From assembly GCF_963666675.1 (NCBI RefSeq), contig NZ_OY762929.1:4808001-4872000 (forward strand): a stretch of DNA of 64,000 nucleotides, given 5' to 3'. The position numbers were made by a program, and so were the translations under genes. Source of the stretch: an uncultured Desulfobacter sp. (GTDB lineage: Bacteria; Desulfobacterota; Desulfobacteria; Desulfobacterales; Desulfobacteraceae). The notes beneath the pieces were generated by a model. It worked only from the letters and a program-made list of their open reading frames with translations. It was not told where the DNA came from and made no database searches. Shown here piece after piece: positions 42,561 through 51,552 of this stretch. The first letter of the stretch is position 1. Each line of letters opens with the position of its first letter.

Positions 42561-42953
42561 ATGTTTGGTCTAGGAATGCCGGAAATTTTGCTGATTCTGG
42601 CCATAGCCCTTATCGTCATAGGCCCGCAGAAACTGCCGGAAGTGGCAAAAACCCTTGGCAAAGCCATGGGTGAATTCAAACGATCTGCCCAGGATTTAAA
42701 AAATTCCATCGACATAGAAACCACGGTGAACGACACAAAGCCAAAACCTGTTAAAACAAAACTCAAAGATGTTATCAAGGATATAGGTACGGAAGATCCT
42801 GAACCACAAGAGGCGCCGGATAAACGGGAGGCCCCTGACAAAACAAAGGCTCAAAAAGCTGAGTCATCCCTGGAACCGACACAGGACAGTCCGGATGCAG
42901 CCCCCCCGACCCCGGTTTCCTCCGCAGCAGAAACAACCACTCCGAAAGAATAA
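42561..42953 (+). CDS. tatB: Sec-independent translocase protein TatB
   Basis: The 130-residue protein has the typical N-terminal membrane helix and amphipathic helix: FGLGMPEILLILAIALIVIG, PQKLPEVAKTLGKAMGEFKR. Glu8 and the GPQKLPE hinge place it in the TatA/B family and favour TatB; the long acidic, Pro-rich C-terminal tail also suits TatB. TatB receives folded proteins with twin-arginine signals, together with TatC encoded 18 bp downstream. A separate tatA is not seen in the window. ATG 42561 has AAGGAG upstream. Confidence 0.9.
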   Translation: MFGLGMPEILLILAIALIVIGPQKLPEVAKTLGKAMGEFKRSAQDLKNSIDIETTVNDTKPKPVKTKLKDVIKDIGTEDPEPQEAPDKREAPDKTKAQKAESSLEPTQDSPDAAPPTPVSSAAETTTPKE

Positions 42954-42971
42954 ATCCATCAGGTATCCGAC

Positions 42972-43835
42972 ATGAGCGATCAGGAAGAAAAAAGTCCTTT
43001 TACCGAGCACCTGGGCGAATTGCGTGACCGCTTGATTCACGCCTTTATTGCGGTGGCTTCAGGGTTTGCTGTTGCCTATTTTTTCAAAGAAAAACTGTTC
43101 GAGTGGCTGACGGCCCCCCTGGTAACCGCCATGGCAAAAGGCGGCAATGCAAAATTAATATTCACCGGACTGCCCGAAGCCTTTTTCACCTACCTGAAAG
43201 TGGCCTTGCTGGGCGGCATTGCCCTATCCACCCCGGTACTGTTTTATGAATTCTGGATGTTTGTCTCTCCGGGGCTGTACCGGGACGAAAAAAAATATCT
43301 CCTGCCCATAATCTTTTTATCCCTGATTTTCTTTATTGCAGGTTCATCATTTGGATATTTTATCGTTTTCCCCTACGGCTTCCAGTTTTTCCTTGGCTTT
43401 ACCACGGAAACCATCCAGGCCATGCCGTCCATGAAGGAGTATCTCTCCTTTGCGTCCAAAATGCTTCTGGCCTTTGGCTTTGTTTTTGAGCTCCCCCTTG
43501 TTCTGACGTTTCTATCCCGAATGGGTCTTGTGACCCCGGCCTTCTTAAAAAAGAACAGAAAATATGCATTGCTTCTGTTTTTTGTGGGTGCCGCCGTCAT
43601 CACCCCGCCGGATGTGGTTACCCAGATCATGATGGCCATGCCGCTTATTCTTCTATACGAAGTCGGCATCCTCGGCGCCAGCCTCTTTTCCAGAAAAGCT
43701 GCGGTTCAGGAGGAACCGGAAGAAGAGGAAGAAAGCGAATACGAGGATGAAGAGGAATCCTTCTCCCAGGGACCTGAAGACGACACGGAGACAGAAAACG
43801 CTTCAAATCCGGAAGGTGAAAAAGACAAATATTGA
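42972..43835 (+). CDS. tatC: Sec-independent translocase protein TatC
   Basis: TatC is the signal-peptide receptor of the twin-arginine translocase. The 287-residue protein has six predicted membrane spans and the family hallmarks FTEHLGELRDRLIHAF at the N-terminus, FYEFWMFVSPGLYRDEKKY, FGYFIVFPYGFQFFL, FGFVFELPLVL and the conserved YALLLFFVGAAVITPPDVVTQ. A C-terminal acidic tail of about 50 residues (EEPEEEEESEYEDEEE) is unusual but common in some deltaproteobacterial members. Cotranscribed with tatB (18-bp gap). A hairpin CGGCTG/CAGCCG follows in the next gap at about 43886-43899. Confidence 0.95.
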   Translation: MSDQEEKSPFTEHLGELRDRLIHAFIAVASGFAVAYFFKEKLFEWLTAPLVTAMAKGGNAKLIFTGLPEAFFTYLKVALLGGIALSTPVLFYEFWMFVSPGLYRDEKKYLLPIIFLSLIFFIAGSSFGYFIVFPYGFQFFLGFTTETIQAMPSMKEYLSFASKMLLAFGFVFELPLVLTFLSRMGLVTPAFLKKNRKYALLLFFVGAAVITPPDVVTQIMMAMPLILLYEVGILGASLFSRKAAVQEEPEEEEESEYEDEEESFSQGPEDDTETENASNPEGEKDKY

Positions 43836-43945
43836 CTTTACCCGGGTCCTAGGTGTAAAAAGGCAGGAATGAATTCAAAGATATAATCGGCTGTTCAGCC
43901 GTTAAAATCACTATAGTTTTAATTTTTAAAAGGAGAAAAGAGGTT

Positions 43946-44416
43946 ATGAGCAAAAAAATTTTTACCCTCCTGTTGGCCGCAGGAATCGCTGTGATTTTCA
44001 CTGCATCAGGACTACAGGCAGGCACTAAGGTAGACGATGTAATCACAATCAAAAGTAAAATCCTGGATGCAAAACGCAAAAAAGGGCCTGATGCAAAAAA
44101 ACCGTGCAAACTGGTAGAATTCACCCATAAAAAACACAATGAAGAGTACAAAATCTCCTGCGGAGACTGCCATCATGACAAAGACGGCAAACCCCTTGCA
44201 GATCTCAAGATGGGCGATGATGTCCAAAAATGTGAAGAGTGCCATTCCCGCGTTAAGGCCAAGAAAGCCGACAAAACCTTCCAGGGTAAATACAAGAAAA
44301 AACCCGTTGATATCATGCAGCTTGAAGCTGCCATGCATGAGAACTGCATTGGCTGCCATAAGGACAAAGGCTTGAAAGTCGGCACCAAATGCGGCGACTG
44401 CCACAAGAAAATGTAA
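43946..44416 (+). CDS. Periplasmic tetraheme cytochrome c3 (class III)
   Basis: The 156-residue precursor has a signal peptide (about 1-25, ending GLQA) and four CxxCH haem sites: CGDCH at 72-76, CEECH at 96-100, CIGCH at 134-138 and CGDCH at 149-153. The preceding VEFTHKKHNEEYKISC gives the axial histidines that mark the class III fold. Cytochrome c3 shuttles electrons between periplasmic hydrogenase or formate dehydrogenase and membrane complexes in sulfate reducers, a useful marker of the host's lifestyle. ATG 43946 has AAAGGAGAAAAGAGG just upstream. Export of apo-cytochrome is by Sec, so closeness to tatBC is likely coincidental. Confidence 0.93.
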   Translation: MSKKIFTLLLAAGIAVIFTASGLQAGTKVDDVITIKSKILDAKRKKGPDAKKPCKLVEFTHKKHNEEYKISCGDCHHDKDGKPLADLKMGDDVQKCEECHSRVKAKKADKTFQGKYKKKPVDIMQLEAAMHENCIGCHKDKGLKVGTKCGDCHKKM

Positions 44417-44464
44417 TTATTTGGAACATCGGTTAAATTTATAACCGTTTCCCAGTATTTATTT

Positions 44465-44500
44465 AAAGGGGGGAAAGCCGGATGGTTTTCCCCCCTTTTT
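44465..44500 (+). terminator. Intrinsic terminator after cytochrome c3
   Basis: AAAGGGGGGAAA pairs with TTTCCCCCCTTT around a short loop (77-86 of this block), and a run of T residues follows on the plus strand. It ends the cytochrome c3 transcript 50 bp after the stop codon. Confidence 0.9.
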
Positions 44501-44532
44501 GTATTCAGATGATAAATGTTAATGGAAAAACA

Positions 44533-46740
44533 TCACCCCACACACCCAAGACTGGGATCCTGGATGACAATGGTGCGCTTTCTGCGTTTCTTTTTTACCT
44601 GGCACAGCAACGTCTTATACACGGGAAACCCGGAAATGGGGTCGAATTGCTCAAGATCGGTGAGCACATTAACATTGGCCTTTCGCCAGGATTCCGTGCC
44701 TAACGGCCCGCCGCCGCCCACCGGCGCATACACAAACCCCGGCATCACCTTTTCCGTCACATCCGCCCGCATCTCCACAAAAGCCCGGGCCGTTTTCACC
44801 ACCACCGTATCCCCGGCCTCAATTTTGCGTTTTTCCGCATCCACAGGATTCATCTGGACCATGGGATCCGGATATTTTTCCATAAAATCAGGTATGGCCC
44901 GCAAACAGGATTTCATGTCCGGCTTAAACGGCCCTGTGCCAAGGATCAAAGGAAACCGGTTGACCTGCAGAGGCCGGCTGACCGGTGTTTCGTAGGACTC
45001 TTCATACTTTGGCAGCCCATCATACCCCATCTGTTCAAGCAGGGTGGATTTAATCTCAAACTTGCCGGACGGGGTTTCAAAACCGGGCTTTCCATCTTTT
45101 CGCAGTCCCCCGGTTTCCCATTTTCGATAGGTCATGGGCTCTGCGGACTTGCGAACGGTCAACCGGCTATCCTGTTCCATATCCGCCCGGGTCATACCGG
45201 TACCTTTTAAGACCAGATCCAGCAGTTCAGCCTCATCGGCCGGGAACGTTTCAGCATAACCAAGCTTTCGGGCAAGTTCCGTTAAAATGGTAAAACAGGG
45301 CTTGCTGTCCCCCACCGGTTCAATCATTCGTTCCCGCAACCGAACCGCATTGCCGTAAAAACAATAGGATGACTGCTCAAAGGCGGTGGTGGCGGGCAGC
45401 ACAATGTCCGCCCAGGCCGCATCCCGGGTCAGCTGCAGATCGATGGAAACCATAAAATCCAGGGCGTCAAACGCCTTTTGCCACAAAATGGGGTTGGGCC
45501 AGGAGGTGAGGATGGATGCACCAAGGATAAAGAGGCCGTGAATCTTATACGGGTCACCATCCAGGATGGATTTCGGCAGGCGGTTGGCATGGGGCTCGCC
45601 GCCGCAAAAATGAGCGTAGGCCGGAAAATGTCCGGCACCAATGGATTTGTCAAACCCGGGCGTGGCAATCTGGTGATCTTTGCTCAAATGAATTTGATTT
45701 TCATGGGGAACAAAACAGCGCCCCCCTTCAACATCCATCTGTCCGGCCAGGGCCCAGAGCACCATGACGGCCCGGATGTTCTGCACACCGGATTTGGTAT
45801 ATTCCAGACCCGTATACATCACATAGCTTGCCCCCTCGGCATCGGCAATTTCTTCGGCCAGTTCCATAATCAGGTCCTGGGGCACACCGGTAATTTGGGC
45901 AACAGATTCAGGGGTAAACGTTTTGACATAATCGGCAAACTCATCATAACCGACAGTCCACTCCTGTATGAAGGCCTGGTCAATTAAATTTTCCCGGATC
46001 AGGATATGGCAGAGTCCCAGGGCAAGGGCACCGTCCGAGCCTGGCCGGATGGGTACCCACAGGCTGTCGGGCAGCTTGGCGGCGGCGGTCTGCCTGGGGT
46101 CAATAACAATGATCCTTGCCCCTTCATGGGCGGCCCGGACCAGGCGCCCGAACATGGCCGGGGGTGTGGATGTGGACGGGTCCGTCCCCCAGACAAAAAT
46201 AAGATCTGAATTATCCACATCGGAAAACATGTCCGTATGCAGGCAACCGCAGGTCACCTGGGGCGCCAGTACGCCCAAAGAGGTGTAGCAAGGGGCACCC
46301 ACCCCGAAGGTGTTGGGCGAGCCATAGGGAAACAAAATGCTTGAGGCAAGGTAAATGTGGGAGCCGCCAAGCTGGAAGGCATCTTTAAAGGCCCGTTCGT
46401 AGGACCCTGTACCGGCATAAAACCCCAGTGCCTGGGGGCCGTGCTCCCTTTTAACGGCGTCCATTTTTTCAGCGATAATATCAAAGGCCTCATCCCAGGA
46501 TATGGGTTCAAAATCCAATTTTCCCTTTGGGCCTTTGCGTTTCAACGGCTGTTTGATACGCGCATCGGAATAGATGATCTGTTTTGCACTGGCCGCCATG
46601 GGGCAAAGCACTTCGCCCATGGGCGCTTCGGGGTCCGGGGTGAGCCGGTCGATTTTACCCTCATCATCAAAATGAACCATCACCCCGCAGCCGGGGCTGT
46701 GAAAACATAAGCCGCAAATTCCCGGTTTCTTTTCTGCCAA
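44533..46740 (-). CDS. Cytoplasmic molybdopterin oxidoreductase (DMSO reductase superfamily)
   Basis: The 735-residue enzyme begins at TTG 46740, with GGGAGG 8 nt upstream. It has an N-terminal 4Fe-4S site spaced unusually: Cys9-x2-Cys12-x5-Cys18-x27-Cys46; most relatives have CxxC-x3-C. The large MGD-binding domains follow: ISWDEAFDIIAEKM, LIFVWGTDPSTSTPPAMF, ARIIVIDPRQTAAAKLPD, and C-terminal FPLILGTGPFKPDMKSC with VQMNPVDAEKRKIEAGDTVVV. No Sec or Tat signal is seen, so it is cytoplasmic. Substrate is not deducible; candidates include formate-, polysulfide- or acetylene-hydratase-like activities. A methyltransferase gene lies directly upstream, coupled by a 1-bp gap. Confidence 0.85.
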   Translation of the reverse strand: MAEKKPGICGLCFHSPGCGVMVHFDDEGKIDRLTPDPEAPMGEVLCPMAASAKQIIYSDARIKQPLKRKGPKGKLDFEPISWDEAFDIIAEKMDAVKREHGPQALGFYAGTGSYERAFKDAFQLGGSHIYLASSILFPYGSPNTFGVGAPCYTSLGVLAPQVTCGCLHTDMFSDVDNSDLIFVWGTDPSTSTPPAMFGRLVRAAHEGARIIVIDPRQTAAAKLPDSLWVPIRPGSDGALALGLCHILIRENLIDQAFIQEWTVGYDEFADYVKTFTPESVAQITGVPQDLIMELAEEIADAEGASYVMYTGLEYTKSGVQNIRAVMVLWALAGQMDVEGGRCFVPHENQIHLSKDHQIATPGFDKSIGAGHFPAYAHFCGGEPHANRLPKSILDGDPYKIHGLFILGASILTSWPNPILWQKAFDALDFMVSIDLQLTRDAAWADIVLPATTAFEQSSYCFYGNAVRLRERMIEPVGDSKPCFTILTELARKLGYAETFPADEAELLDLVLKGTGMTRADMEQDSRLTVRKSAEPMTYRKWETGGLRKDGKPGFETPSGKFEIKSTLLEQMGYDGLPKYEESYETPVSRPLQVNRFPLILGTGPFKPDMKSCLRAIPDFMEKYPDPMVQMNPVDAEKRKIEAGDTVVVKTARAFVEMRADVTEKVMPGFVYAPVGGGGPLGTESWRKANVNVLTDLEQFDPISGFPVYKTLLCQVKKKRRKRTIVIQDPSLGCVG

Positions 46741-46741
46741 A

Positions 46742-47707
46742 TCAGACGCCTCCCTCTTTTATTGTTCTTTGGGCCACTACAAACTGGGACGTAATATGCT
46801 CCCACAAATTTCGGGTTTTCCGGATTTTCCACAACACCTGCCCCACATCCTGGATTGTAAACCCCGGAGAAAAAGCCGATTCAGGGTCCTGGAGCAGTCT
46901 GCAGACGTTATCCATGCCGAATCCCTTAAAAGGTCCTTCATCAGTCCCCCCAAGCCAGCGATCAGGACTGTTGACATGTTCATCCCAGGAAAAGGGATCG
47001 GAAAAAAGGAATTGGGCCTTCTTTTCATCCATGACCCGGTTGGCTTCGGTCAGATGCAGTAACGGGTCCGGCACCTTTTCAAGAATATTAACCGAACTTG
47101 CCGTGGCAAACCGCCGGGAACGGAAAGGCAGGGCCATGGCATCGGCAACAATGAATTCAGCCCGGTCAAAACCAAAGTCGGCGTCAAGATCACAGGCGCG
47201 TTTTTCAGTGATCCGACCTTCCATGATCAGATCAAATGCCAGGCGCTTCCGGGCCGCAAGTTCCCGGGCGGCCCGGACAAAGGAGATGGAGGTATCAAGC
47301 CCCACAGCCCGGTCATGGGTTTTGGTCATTTCAAAGGTCAAACGGCCCACGGAACACCCTATGTCAAGGGCCCATCCCGATTGTTGGATTTCAAAGGCCC
47401 TGGCCCATTTCCCATAGGCATTCGTGGCATCCGGGCCGTTAAAGAACTCAGAATAGTGGCTCCACAAATAGGAGGACAACATGGAAAAAGAGTTATATCC
47501 TGCGGCATCCTGAACAACAGGCAGGGTCTGTTCAGGCACGACCACGGCAATCCCCTCGTGAATCTCATACGCCTGTCGGCATTGGGGACAGACCAATTTC
47601 CCCTCAATAATGTCATCATCTGTTTCGGTTTGAATATCAGGATTAAGTACATTCTCACTGTCCAAACATTGCGGACAGATGAGCTCTTCAATCAGCCATT
47701 TTTTCAT
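46742..47707 (-). CDS. SAM-dependent methyltransferase with N-terminal Trm112-like zinc ribbon
   Basis: The 321-residue protein begins with a Trm112-like zinc ribbon (ELICPQCLDSENVL ... GKLVCPQCRQAYEI ... GIAVVVPE), then a class I methyltransferase domain with motif I WALDIGCSVGRLTFEM, an acidic residue in AVGLDTSIS, and FIVADAMALPFRSRRFATAS. A C-terminal segment has VLWKIRKTRN. Substrate unknown. Only 1 bp separates its stop from the start of the molybdopterin enzyme, so the two are translationally coupled and may share a pathway. ATG 47707 has AGGAGTTGCT just upstream. Confidence 0.8.
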   Translation of the reverse strand: MKKWLIEELICPQCLDSENVLNPDIQTETDDDIIEGKLVCPQCRQAYEIHEGIAVVVPEQTLPVVQDAAGYNSFSMLSSYLWSHYSEFFNGPDATNAYGKWARAFEIQQSGWALDIGCSVGRLTFEMTKTHDRAVGLDTSISFVRAARELAARKRLAFDLIMEGRITEKRACDLDADFGFDRAEFIVADAMALPFRSRRFATASSVNILEKVPDPLLHLTEANRVMDEKKAQFLFSDPFSWDEHVNSPDRWLGGTDEGPFKGFGMDNVCRLLQDPESAFSPGFTIQDVGQVLWKIRKTRNLWEHITSQFVVAQRTIKEGGV

Positions 47708-48263
47708 AGCAACTCCTATTTCATACCAGAACCCGTTTAATCATGTGCAGATAACCAATTGCAATTCGTATTGATACGGACGGGAATAGGCAGGATTATC
47801 AGCGAAATAATTTGATCGATAGATTTTTTTCAAAAAGCGTCGACATCAGCCATACAAGGATCAGGTATACCACTCACATCTTTTAGAATCAACACTCTGA
47901 ACTCCCGTATTTATTTCAGACAATATAAACTTTCCTATAACAGCCATGGGCTGACCTGACATATTAACTGTCAGGCAAAGCCAACAACAAAGTTTTAAAA
48001 ATCTGTGTAGCGTGAACAGACTTTCTTAAAAAAATTTCGTTGTAATGAAATAATTAAAACTGTATTTTATTCCATGCTCACGGTCACAGTATACTCTAAT
48101 TTATTGGCGGTAGAACTCCCCACAGGGAGTTGCCAATCTAAACCCTCATCGGATATGGATATCCAAGATGTTTATTTCTAAAAGCATTTATCTTTCGGCC
48201 ATTATTCGTGTGATAAAAGGCGTAAGAGCAGGAATGGTTTTGACACAGAAAGGAGATTTAAAG
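47708..48263. other. Intergenic region, 556 bp, no gene recognised
   Basis: No credible reading frame or RNA gene is visible. It holds the family A repeat (47938-47995), a small hairpin AACTCC...GGGAGTT at about 48113-48131 and an AAAGGAG ribosome site for the yiaA-type gene. Its upstream part would contain the promoter of the methyltransferase on the minus strand, but no clear -35/-10 pair stands out. Confidence 0.6.
47938..47995 (+). repeat. Dispersed intergenic repeat, family A, copy 2
   Basis: This copy reads TAACAGCCATGGGCTGACCT... and matches 15489-15546 over its whole length, with the shared end ...CAACAAAG/CAACGAAG. The core recurs on the minus strand at 39760-39780. It contains two short self-complementary parts (GGCTGAC region and CTGTCAGG). 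Confidence 0.65.
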
Positions 48264-48764
48264 ATGCGGCCTAATACATTACCAACGGAACGCTTTGTCA
48301 ACCGTCCTACAGCGGCATATATCGGTGCAAGTTGGTCGGCACTTGCCATCGGAGTTATCGCTTATTTAGTCGGACTATATAATTCCGAACTGGCCCTAAA
48401 TGAAAAAGGGTTTTACCTATCTGTGTTTCTATTTGCCATGTTTTCCTCCGTCACCATACAAAAGACTGTAAGGGATGTGGCAGAGGGTTTACCTGCAACC
48501 AATGCTTTTCTGTTTATTTCCTGGGCATGCTTCAGTATCTCAATTGCATTGCTGGCCGTGGGATTGTATAACGCTGATTTGAAGCTGAGCGAAAAAGGAT
48601 TTTTTGGCATGGCATTTGTGCTGAGTTTATTCGCCGTCATCACTGTGCAGAAAAACATCCGCGATATGACTAATAAAAAAGGCCAGACCCAGCCGGAAGT
48701 ATTTCCAGCGGCCGTGGAGGCAGCTGACTCTGCTGCCGATACCGTCGGCGATTTGCTGGATTAA
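48264..48764 (+). CDS. YiaA/YiaB-type small membrane protein
   Basis: The 166-residue protein starts at ATG 48264, with AAAGGAG 8 nt upstream, not at 48168 where no site is seen. It has two similar helical hairpins: NRPTAAYIGASWSALAIGVI ... LNEKGFYLSVFLFAMFSSVTIQKTVRD and NAFLFISWACFSISIALLAV ... LSEKGFFGMAFVLSLFAVITVQKNIRD. This repeated two-helix unit is the yiaAB domain of unknown function, known from enterobacterial inner membrane proteins. The C-terminal tail is hydrophilic. It lies 29 bp before thyA in the same direction. Confidence 0.8.
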   Translation: MRPNTLPTERFVNRPTAAYIGASWSALAIGVIAYLVGLYNSELALNEKGFYLSVFLFAMFSSVTIQKTVRDVAEGLPATNAFLFISWACFSISIALLAVGLYNADLKLSEKGFFGMAFVLSLFAVITVQKNIRDMTNKKGQTQPEVFPAAVEAADSAADTVGDLLD

Positions 48765-48793
48765 GCTTTTTATACATATAATCGGACACGTAA

Positions 48794-49660
48794 ATGGACG
48801 CCTATTCAAATATAGTCAAAAAAGTACTCGACCAAGGACAACTCAAAGAGAACCGCACCGGCGTAAACACCATTGCCGTTGCCGGTGCCATGTTTGAACA
48901 TGACATGGCCCAGGGTTTTCCATTGCTCACCACAAAATTTGTACCCTTTTCCCTTGTGGCCGGGGAGCTGGAATTTTTCATTAAAGGCATCACGGATAAA
49001 AACTGGCTGCGGGAAAAAAACAATCACATCTGGGATGAATGGTGCTCACCGGCCAAGGTTGCATACGGGCATGATGATGAAACCCGGGTAAAGATGATGG
49101 AAGAGCGGGAACTTGGCCCCATTTACGGATTCCAATGGCGGAATTTCGGCGGTGGATATCAGGCCTGGGACACGGCGCCGGTTCCTTCCGGGGTGGATCA
49201 GCTCAAAAATCTGGTAACCACCCTGAAGACCAATCCCGATGACCGGCGTATGATCGTTTCGGCATGGAATCCCATGGATCTGGGTCAGATGGCCCTGCCC
49301 CCCTGCCACTATGGATTCCAGGTCACCGTAATCAACGGACGGCTCAACCTGCTGTGGAACCAGAGATCCGTGGACACGGCGCTTGGCCTGCCCTTCAACA
49401 TTGCAAGCTATGGCCTGCTTCTAACGCTTTTAGCGCGGGAATCAAGGCTTGAGCCGGGCATGCTCGTGGGTTTTTTGGGGGACACACATATTTATGAAAA
49501 TCATGTCCAGGGACTCAAAGAACAGCTGCAACGAGAGCCCTTTGAGCTGCCTGGTATTGAAACCACCAAGTTTACCTCTATTTTTGACTGGCAGTCTACG
49601 GATACGGTTTTAACGAATTACAAGCATCACCCTGCCATCCGGTTTGAAATTGCCGTTTAA
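48794..49660 (+). CDS. thyA: Thymidylate synthase (ThyA)
   Basis: ThyA converts dUMP to dTMP with 5,10-methylene-THF. The 288-residue protein has the active-site Cys171 in MALPPCHYGFQV, the dUMP-recognition LWNQRSVDTALGLPFNIASY with the Asn that selects dUMP over dCMP, HIYENHVQGLKEQL and the N-terminal RTGVNTIAVAG and FPLLTTKFVPF. In the last, TTKK of most ThyA proteins reads TTKF, so a phosphate-binding Lys/Arg side may be altered; the rest is normal. The start ATG 48794 has a weak ribosome site. It is followed by a terminator. Confidence 0.93.
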   Translation: MDAYSNIVKKVLDQGQLKENRTGVNTIAVAGAMFEHDMAQGFPLLTTKFVPFSLVAGELEFFIKGITDKNWLREKNNHIWDEWCSPAKVAYGHDDETRVKMMEERELGPIYGFQWRNFGGGYQAWDTAPVPSGVDQLKNLVTTLKTNPDDRRMIVSAWNPMDLGQMALPPCHYGFQVTVINGRLNLLWNQRSVDTALGLPFNIASYGLLLTLLARESRLEPGMLVGFLGDTHIYENHVQGLKEQLQREPFELPGIETTKFTSIFDWQSTDTVLTNYKHHPAIRFEIAV

Positions 49661-49666
49661 AAAATA

Positions 49667-49706
49667 AAAGCCCTGCAAACATTAAATCTTGCAGGGCTTC
49701 TTTGTT
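49667..49706. terminator. Bidirectional intrinsic terminator between thyA and etfA
   Basis: AAGCCCTGCAA (49668-49678) pairs with TTGCAGGGCTT (49689-49699). On the minus strand a T-rich tail (TTTTATTTTTT) follows, so termination of the etfBA transcript is stronger than that of thyA, where the tail is CTTTGTTG. Confidence 0.85.
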
Positions 49707-49727
49707 GTACGTATTGCTTAGGGCTAT

Positions 49728-50693
49728 TTATAGCTCTTCAATGGCTTCCTGGAGTTCGGGCATGAAATCCAGAATATCTTCCACGATCCCCACATCAGCA
49801 ACCTGGAAAATCGGCGCTTTGGGATTCTTGTTCACGGCAACGATAAAGGGATTGCCCTTGATGCCGCCCATGTGCTGGAAGGAACCGGAGATCCCCATGG
49901 CCATGTAGACTTTGGGCTTAACAGTCTGCCCGGAGGTCCCGACTTGGCGGGACTTTTCAAGCCACTTGGCGTCAACGATGGGGCGTGAGCAGGAGACCAC
50001 GGCACCCATGGCGTCAGCCAGATCCTGGGCCACTTCAATATTGTCTTCATCTTCAATACCCCGGCCGATGGAAACCAATACGTCGGCCTTGGTGATATCA
50101 ACATCACCCACTTCAGCTTCCACCACTTCCAGAAATGTTCTTTTGGCCGAGAGGTCTCCGGCATCGCCGGATTTGTCAACGACAGATCCGGACGCGCCAC
50201 CGTCAGTCGGGGCAAAGGCCCCCGGACGGATGGTGATGACGGCACCCGCAGACGCATCGCAGGTGACATGGGTGGAAACCGCACCGCCCAGTTCCTGGCG
50301 GATCAGTTTCAAGATCCCCCCGTCCATGCCTTCAAAATCAACAGCGTCAGCCGCATAGGCGGAATCCAGCTTAATGGAGAGGCCTGGGGCCAGATCCATG
50401 CCGAATGTATCATGGGGAACGAGCACAATGGCGTCGGCCGGCAGAATGTTGACCAGGGCTTTTCTAACGATTTCGGCATTGGGATAGGCCAGGGCGGCAT
50501 CGTCAATTTTAATAACTTCCGAATAGGTTTTGGTCAGTTCATTGGCCACTGTGTCCAGGTCAGCACCGGAACCGGTAACCACAGCAGTAAGAGAAGCGCC
50601 GGCATCAATCTTTTTTGCAGCATCCGGGAACTCCAAAGCCACATCTTCGGCCACCCCGTTTTTAAATGGAACATATGCAAAAATCTGTGTCAT
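49728..50693 (-). CDS. etfA: Electron transfer flavoprotein alpha subunit
   Basis: EtfA binds FAD and with EtfB accepts electrons from acyl-CoA and other dehydrogenases. The 321-residue protein has an N-terminal nucleotide-fold domain and a C-terminal FAD domain with VLVSIGRGIEDEDNIEVA, AVVSCSRPIVDAKWLEKSRQVGTSG, TVKPKVYMAMGISGSFQHM and IVAVNKNPKAPIFQVADVGIV, the family hallmarks. ATG 50693 follows AAAGGAGG 9 nt upstream, which lies at the end of etfB. The gene is second in etfB-etfA, with etfD a short distance upstream. Confidence 0.95.
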   Translation of the reverse strand: MTQIFAYVPFKNGVAEDVALEFPDAAKKIDAGASLTAVVTGSGADLDTVANELTKTYSEVIKIDDAALAYPNAEIVRKALVNILPADAIVLVPHDTFGMDLAPGLSIKLDSAYAADAVDFEGMDGGILKLIRQELGGAVSTHVTCDASAGAVITIRPGAFAPTDGGASGSVVDKSGDAGDLSAKRTFLEVVEAEVGDVDITKADVLVSIGRGIEDEDNIEVAQDLADAMGAVVSCSRPIVDAKWLEKSRQVGTSGQTVKPKVYMAMGISGSFQHMGGIKGNPFIVAVNKNPKAPIFQVADVGIVEDILDFMPELQEAIEEL

Positions 50694-50695
50694 GA

Positions 50696-51481
50696 TCAAA
50701 GACCTCCTTTGGCTTTCAGCTTCTCAATCAATTTTTCAATAATTTCATCGGTGGAGCCTTCAAGCATTTCAGCGCCATCGCCCAGATCAGGTACAAAATA
50801 ATCCACGCGTTTGGTCTTTGCACCGGCCTCGCCTACGCTGCCGGCGTCCACACCAAGGTCACCGGCCCCTTTTACGGGGATCTCGACACTGGCGACCTTA
50901 CGGATGCCACGGATACCAACATAGCGGGGTTCGTTGATACCGGTCTGGATGGAAAGGACGCAGGGCAGTTCAATTTCGTTCATCTCCTGGTTGCCGCCTT
51001 CAATCTCCCGGCCCACTTTGATTTTGCCGTCAGCAGGCTCAATCTTGTTCACCAGGGACGCATAGGGATAATCCAGCATGGCAGCCAGCATGCCGCCAAT
51101 CTGCCCTGCCCCTTCATCGGCCTGGGCACCGGTGAGAATCAGGTCATACTTGCCCTTTTCAACTTCAGCTTTAAGAATGGCGGCAATACCTTTACCGTCA
51201 GATCCGTCAAAGGCGTCATCACAAAGAAGCACACCGTTATTGGCTCCCATGGCCATTTCACGCCTGAGTACCTCTTCAGCCTCATCATCACCCACAGTGA
51301 CGACCGTGATGCTGCCGCCCAGGTTGTCCACAATCTGGATAGCCTCTTCAACAGCATAGTTGTCCCACTCATTCACGGAATAGACCAAATCATCACGATC
51401 CAGATCATTGCCGTCGGAATTGAGTTCAAATTCGTTCTCAGCAGTATCCGGAACGCGTTTGACGCACACCAAAATGTCCAT
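50696..51481 (-). CDS. etfB: Electron transfer flavoprotein beta subunit
   Basis: EtfB binds AMP (or a second FAD in bifurcating forms). The 261-residue protein begins MDILVCVKRVPDTAENEFEL from ATG 51481, chosen because AAGGAG lies 6 nt upstream; the longer frame to 51535 has none. The ADEGAGQIGGMLAAML and DLILTGAQ motifs are typical. It overlaps nothing; etfA follows 2 bp later. Together with the membrane protein EtfD it forms an electron path from acyl-CoA oxidation to menaquinone, as expected in a fatty- or organic-acid-oxidising sulfate reducer. Confidence 0.95.
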   Translation of the reverse strand: MDILVCVKRVPDTAENEFELNSDGNDLDRDDLVYSVNEWDNYAVEEAIQIVDNLGGSITVVTVGDDEAEEVLRREMAMGANNGVLLCDDAFDGSDGKGIAAILKAEVEKGKYDLILTGAQADEGAGQIGGMLAAMLDYPYASLVNKIEPADGKIKVGREIEGGNQEMNEIELPCVLSIQTGINEPRYVGIRGIRKVASVEIPVKGAGDLGVDAGSVGEAGAKTKRVDYFVPDLGDGAEMLEGSTDEIIEKLIEKLKAKGGL

Positions 51482-51552
51482 TATTGTCTCCTTAAGCTTT
51501 TTTGGTCTGCCGGGTTCATGTGCACCGGCAGCCATATATTGTTAAGCGTTGA

